NCBI RefSeq assembly: GCF_002153655.1
Contig: NZ_JOPJ01000026.1
Location: forward strand, 1-34,057
Reading direction: 5' to 3'
DNA: 34,057 nt
DNA from: Acetobacter okinawensis
GTDB lineage: Bacteria > Pseudomonadota > Alphaproteobacteria > Acetobacterales > Acetobacteraceae
Shown here: positions 32,451-34,057 of the stretch, piece after piece
How positions within the stretch are numbered: position 1 is the first letter of the stretch
Layout of the letters: each line of letters begins with the position of its first letter
The notes under the pieces: generated by a model
Seen by the model: the letters and a program-made list of their open reading frames with translations, nothing else
Databases searched by the model: none
Told to the model about the DNA's origin: nothing
Made by a program: the position numbers and the translations under genes

Positions 32451-33988
32451 AACAGATTCTCTCGCATTTCCGCACATTGTCCACGCGTCGTCTCACGGCG
32501 CGGGCTGGTCTGTTGCTCTCCCTAACAGCGCTCAGTGCGTGTGATCTTGCACCAGACTATAACCCGCCACACTACGTTGTGCCTGTATCCTGGCATGGTC
32601 AGGGGCTTTTCAAAGATGCAACTCCCAGTGCTGTTGCGCTTAAACCCGACTGGTGGACGCTGTTTGATGATACCACGCTCAACGGGCTGGAGCAGCAGGC
32701 ACTTGCCAACAATGCGGACCTTCAGGCTGCGGCAGAGCGCTTCTCGCAGTCTCGCGCCATTGTCATGGAAGCACGTTCCGAATTGTTGCCGCATTTTGGC
32801 ATGGCGTTTGGTGCCAGTGACAACAAAAGCTCTACCGACCGGTTGTTCCGCTTCAAAGGCCCTATAACAGCAACAGACGAGTTTTATTCTGGTCTTGCAA
32901 GCTGGGAGCCGGACATCTGGTCAGGTATTCGTAACAGGGTCAGGGTACAGAAATATTACGCGCAGGAACAGGCCGCAGATTATGCGGCTGCACGGCTGAG
33001 TTTGCAAGCGGAACTGGCAACGGACTACTTTGCCCTGCGCGGGCTGGATGCACAGCATGCCATTTATACGCAGTCCATCGCCTATTATCAGCAGGCGTTG
33101 CACGTCACTCAAACACGGCTTGATAATCAAGACGCAACCGGCATTGACGTAGCGAGGGCCCAAAACCAGCTTTATATGACACAGGCACATCTGCTGGATG
33201 TGCAGGCCCAGCGTGAGGTGCTCGAACATGGTATTGCTGTGTTGGTTAATGAACAGCCCTCCACTTTTCATATTGCTCCAGTCGATATTCTGACAAATGT
33301 GGAACCTATTGTACCGACAGGCCTGCCATCGGACCTGCTGGAACGCAGGCCCGACATTGCCGCAGCAGAACGGCGTATGGCACAGGCCAACCGGGCTATT
33401 GGTATTGCCCGGGCAGCTTTTTATCCGCATGTGTTTTTTAGTGCCAATGGTGGCTTTGATTCCAATGGATTCAATCTGGCTAATCTGGCCAATAGCATGT
33501 GGTCTTATGGTGCATCGGTTTCCATGCCTTTGTTTGAAGGTGGATTACGCCGCGCCCAGTTGCAGCATTCATGGTCCGTCTACCGTGAAACGCTGGATAC
33601 TTACCGCAAAACAGTTCTCTCCGCTTTTGGAGATGTCGAGAACGGGCTTTCTCTCACCAATCGTCTACGTGCGGAAACTGAACGCTTGGAGCGGGGTGTG
33701 GAAACAGCACAAAAAGCACAGACTTTGACAATGACCCTATATAAAGGTGGAGCGGATAATTATTTGGATGCGCTGATCGCGCAGGTGAATACACTGGATG
33801 CTCGCATTGACCGCGTACAGGTGCAGGCCCGTACCTTGCAAAGCACGGTTGGCCTCATTCGTGCTTTAGGTGGAGGATGGCGCCAAAATGACCTGCCCAC
33901 CCCGGATGCGACCATGACATTTGGAATTATGCAGTATTCCGGCATAACAACACCTCAAGATACCCTTCAAAAACTCAGTGAACATTAA
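32447..33988 (+). CDS. Outer-membrane efflux lipoprotein (NodT/TolC family)
   Basis: A 513-residue outer-membrane factor. The signal peptide ends in the lipobox LSAC (Cys31), so it is lipidated like OprM/NodT. DWWTLFDDTTLNGLEQQALANNADLQAAAERFSQSRA is the usual NodT opening, and the paired internal repeat gives two long alpha-helical hairpins, the second starting LPSDLLERRPDIAAAERRMAQANRAIGIARAAFYPH. FEGGLRRAQL closes the second strand pair. It is the last gene of the efflux operon and completes an envelope-spanning pump with the preceding two products. The end of the protein (TPDATMTFGIMQYSGI) is an unusual tail of about 30 residues. Confidence 0.93.
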   Translation: MKQILSHFRTLSTRRLTARAGLLLSLTALSACDLAPDYNPPHYVVPVSWHGQGLFKDATPSAVALKPDWWTLFDDTTLNGLEQQALANNADLQAAAERFSQSRAIVMEARSELLPHFGMAFGASDNKSSTDRLFRFKGPITATDEFYSGLASWEPDIWSGIRNRVRVQKYYAQEQAADYAAARLSLQAELATDYFALRGLDAQHAIYTQSIAYYQQALHVTQTRLDNQDATGIDVARAQNQLYMTQAHLLDVQAQREVLEHGIAVLVNEQPSTFHIAPVDILTNVEPIVPTGLPSDLLERRPDIAAAERRMAQANRAIGIARAAFYPHVFFSANGGFDSNGFNLANLANSMWSYGASVSMPLFEGGLRRAQLQHSWSVYRETLDTYRKTVLSAFGDVENGLSLTNRLRAETERLERGVETAQKAQTLTMTLYKGGADNYLDALIAQVNTLDARIDRVQVQARTLQSTVGLIRALGGGWRQNDLPTPDATMTFGIMQYSGITTPQDTLQKLSEH

Positions 33989-33996
33989 GTCAGGAC

Positions 33997-34057
33997 TCAT
34001 TCTTTGAGGTAGAAGATGACGCTTGCTGCGATTTGGATTGCGGACATGAATGTATGA
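33997..34057 (-). mobile_element. IS5-family-like transposase, C-terminal fragment at window edge
   Basis: On the minus strand the last 60 bases translate to HTFMSAIQIAASVIFYLKE and a TGA stop. The pattern TFMSAI-IAA-VIFYL is the usual hydrophobic C-terminus of IS5-group transposases common in acetic acid bacteria. The element continues beyond the window, so its size and inverted repeats are not visible. It lies 8 bases past the efflux operon and converges with it, so its terminal repeat would be expected within or near the operon's 3' end. Confidence 0.6.

Noticed and set aside
1..34057. CRISPR arrays, tRNA or rRNA genes.
   Set aside because: No regular direct-repeat array, and no tRNA- or rRNA-like sequence was recognised by eye in either strand.

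Overview
The window looks like chromosomal DNA from an acetic acid bacterium (Acetobacteraceae, Alphaproteobacteria). The basis is moderate to high GC in housekeeping-like parts, a membrane-cytochrome-rich redox gene set, a NodT-type RND efflux operon, and the last residues of an IS5-type transposase at the right edge. The genus cannot be fixed from the sequence alone.

Region 1 (1-11.4 kb). The 3' end of a DAO-type flavoprotein gene and a small secreted c-type cytochrome gene lie at the left edge on the plus strand. Facing them is a nine-gene minus-strand operon (9619 down to 990). Its order is Sll0783/MSMEG_0572-type protein, Nit6803-type nitrilase, MSMEG_0568-type radical SAM protein, GNAT protein, AIR-synthase-like protein, MSMEG_0565-type glycosyltransferase, MSMEG_0570-type small protein, MSMEG_0569-type flavoprotein, and a propionyl-CoA-synthetase-like ligase. 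The first eight are the complete Nit1C set, which has been linked to bacterial cyanide assimilation. Most junctions are stop/start overlaps, so translation is probably coupled. A MocR-type (GntR plus aminotransferase fold) regulator sits directly upstream. The same 9-10 base element (ATTGTATGC/GCATACAAT) occurs in its own promoter and several times in the Nit1C promoter region, which suggests it controls both.

Region 2 (11.4-23.3 kb, noticeably AT-richer). After a small TUDOR-domain protein comes a six-gene minus-strand operon, 22180 down to 12193: VOC protein, OrdL/PuuB-like FAD oxidase, TonB-dependent receptor, HyuA, HyuB, and a metabolite:H+ symporter. It diverges from an IclR regulator. 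The set covers outer-membrane uptake, inner-membrane uptake, an oxidase and an ATP-dependent lactam hydrolase/carboxylase pair, so it reads as a self-contained catabolic island for one unidentified, possibly cyclic-amide or amine, substrate.

Region 3 (23.3-27.5 kb). Four minus-strand genes encode an OmpA-domain lipoprotein, a four-helix membrane protein with cytoplasmic coiled coils, a secreted protein with a possible degenerate VWA-like fold, and a glycine-zipper lipoprotein. I do not recognise this set as a described system; it is the best candidate here for an undescribed envelope machine.

Region 4 (27.5-34.06 kb). A 577-base AT-rich divergent intergenic region precedes a complete RND efflux operon (permease, adaptor, outer-membrane factor) with stop/start overlaps. 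The window closes on the C-terminus of a transposase.
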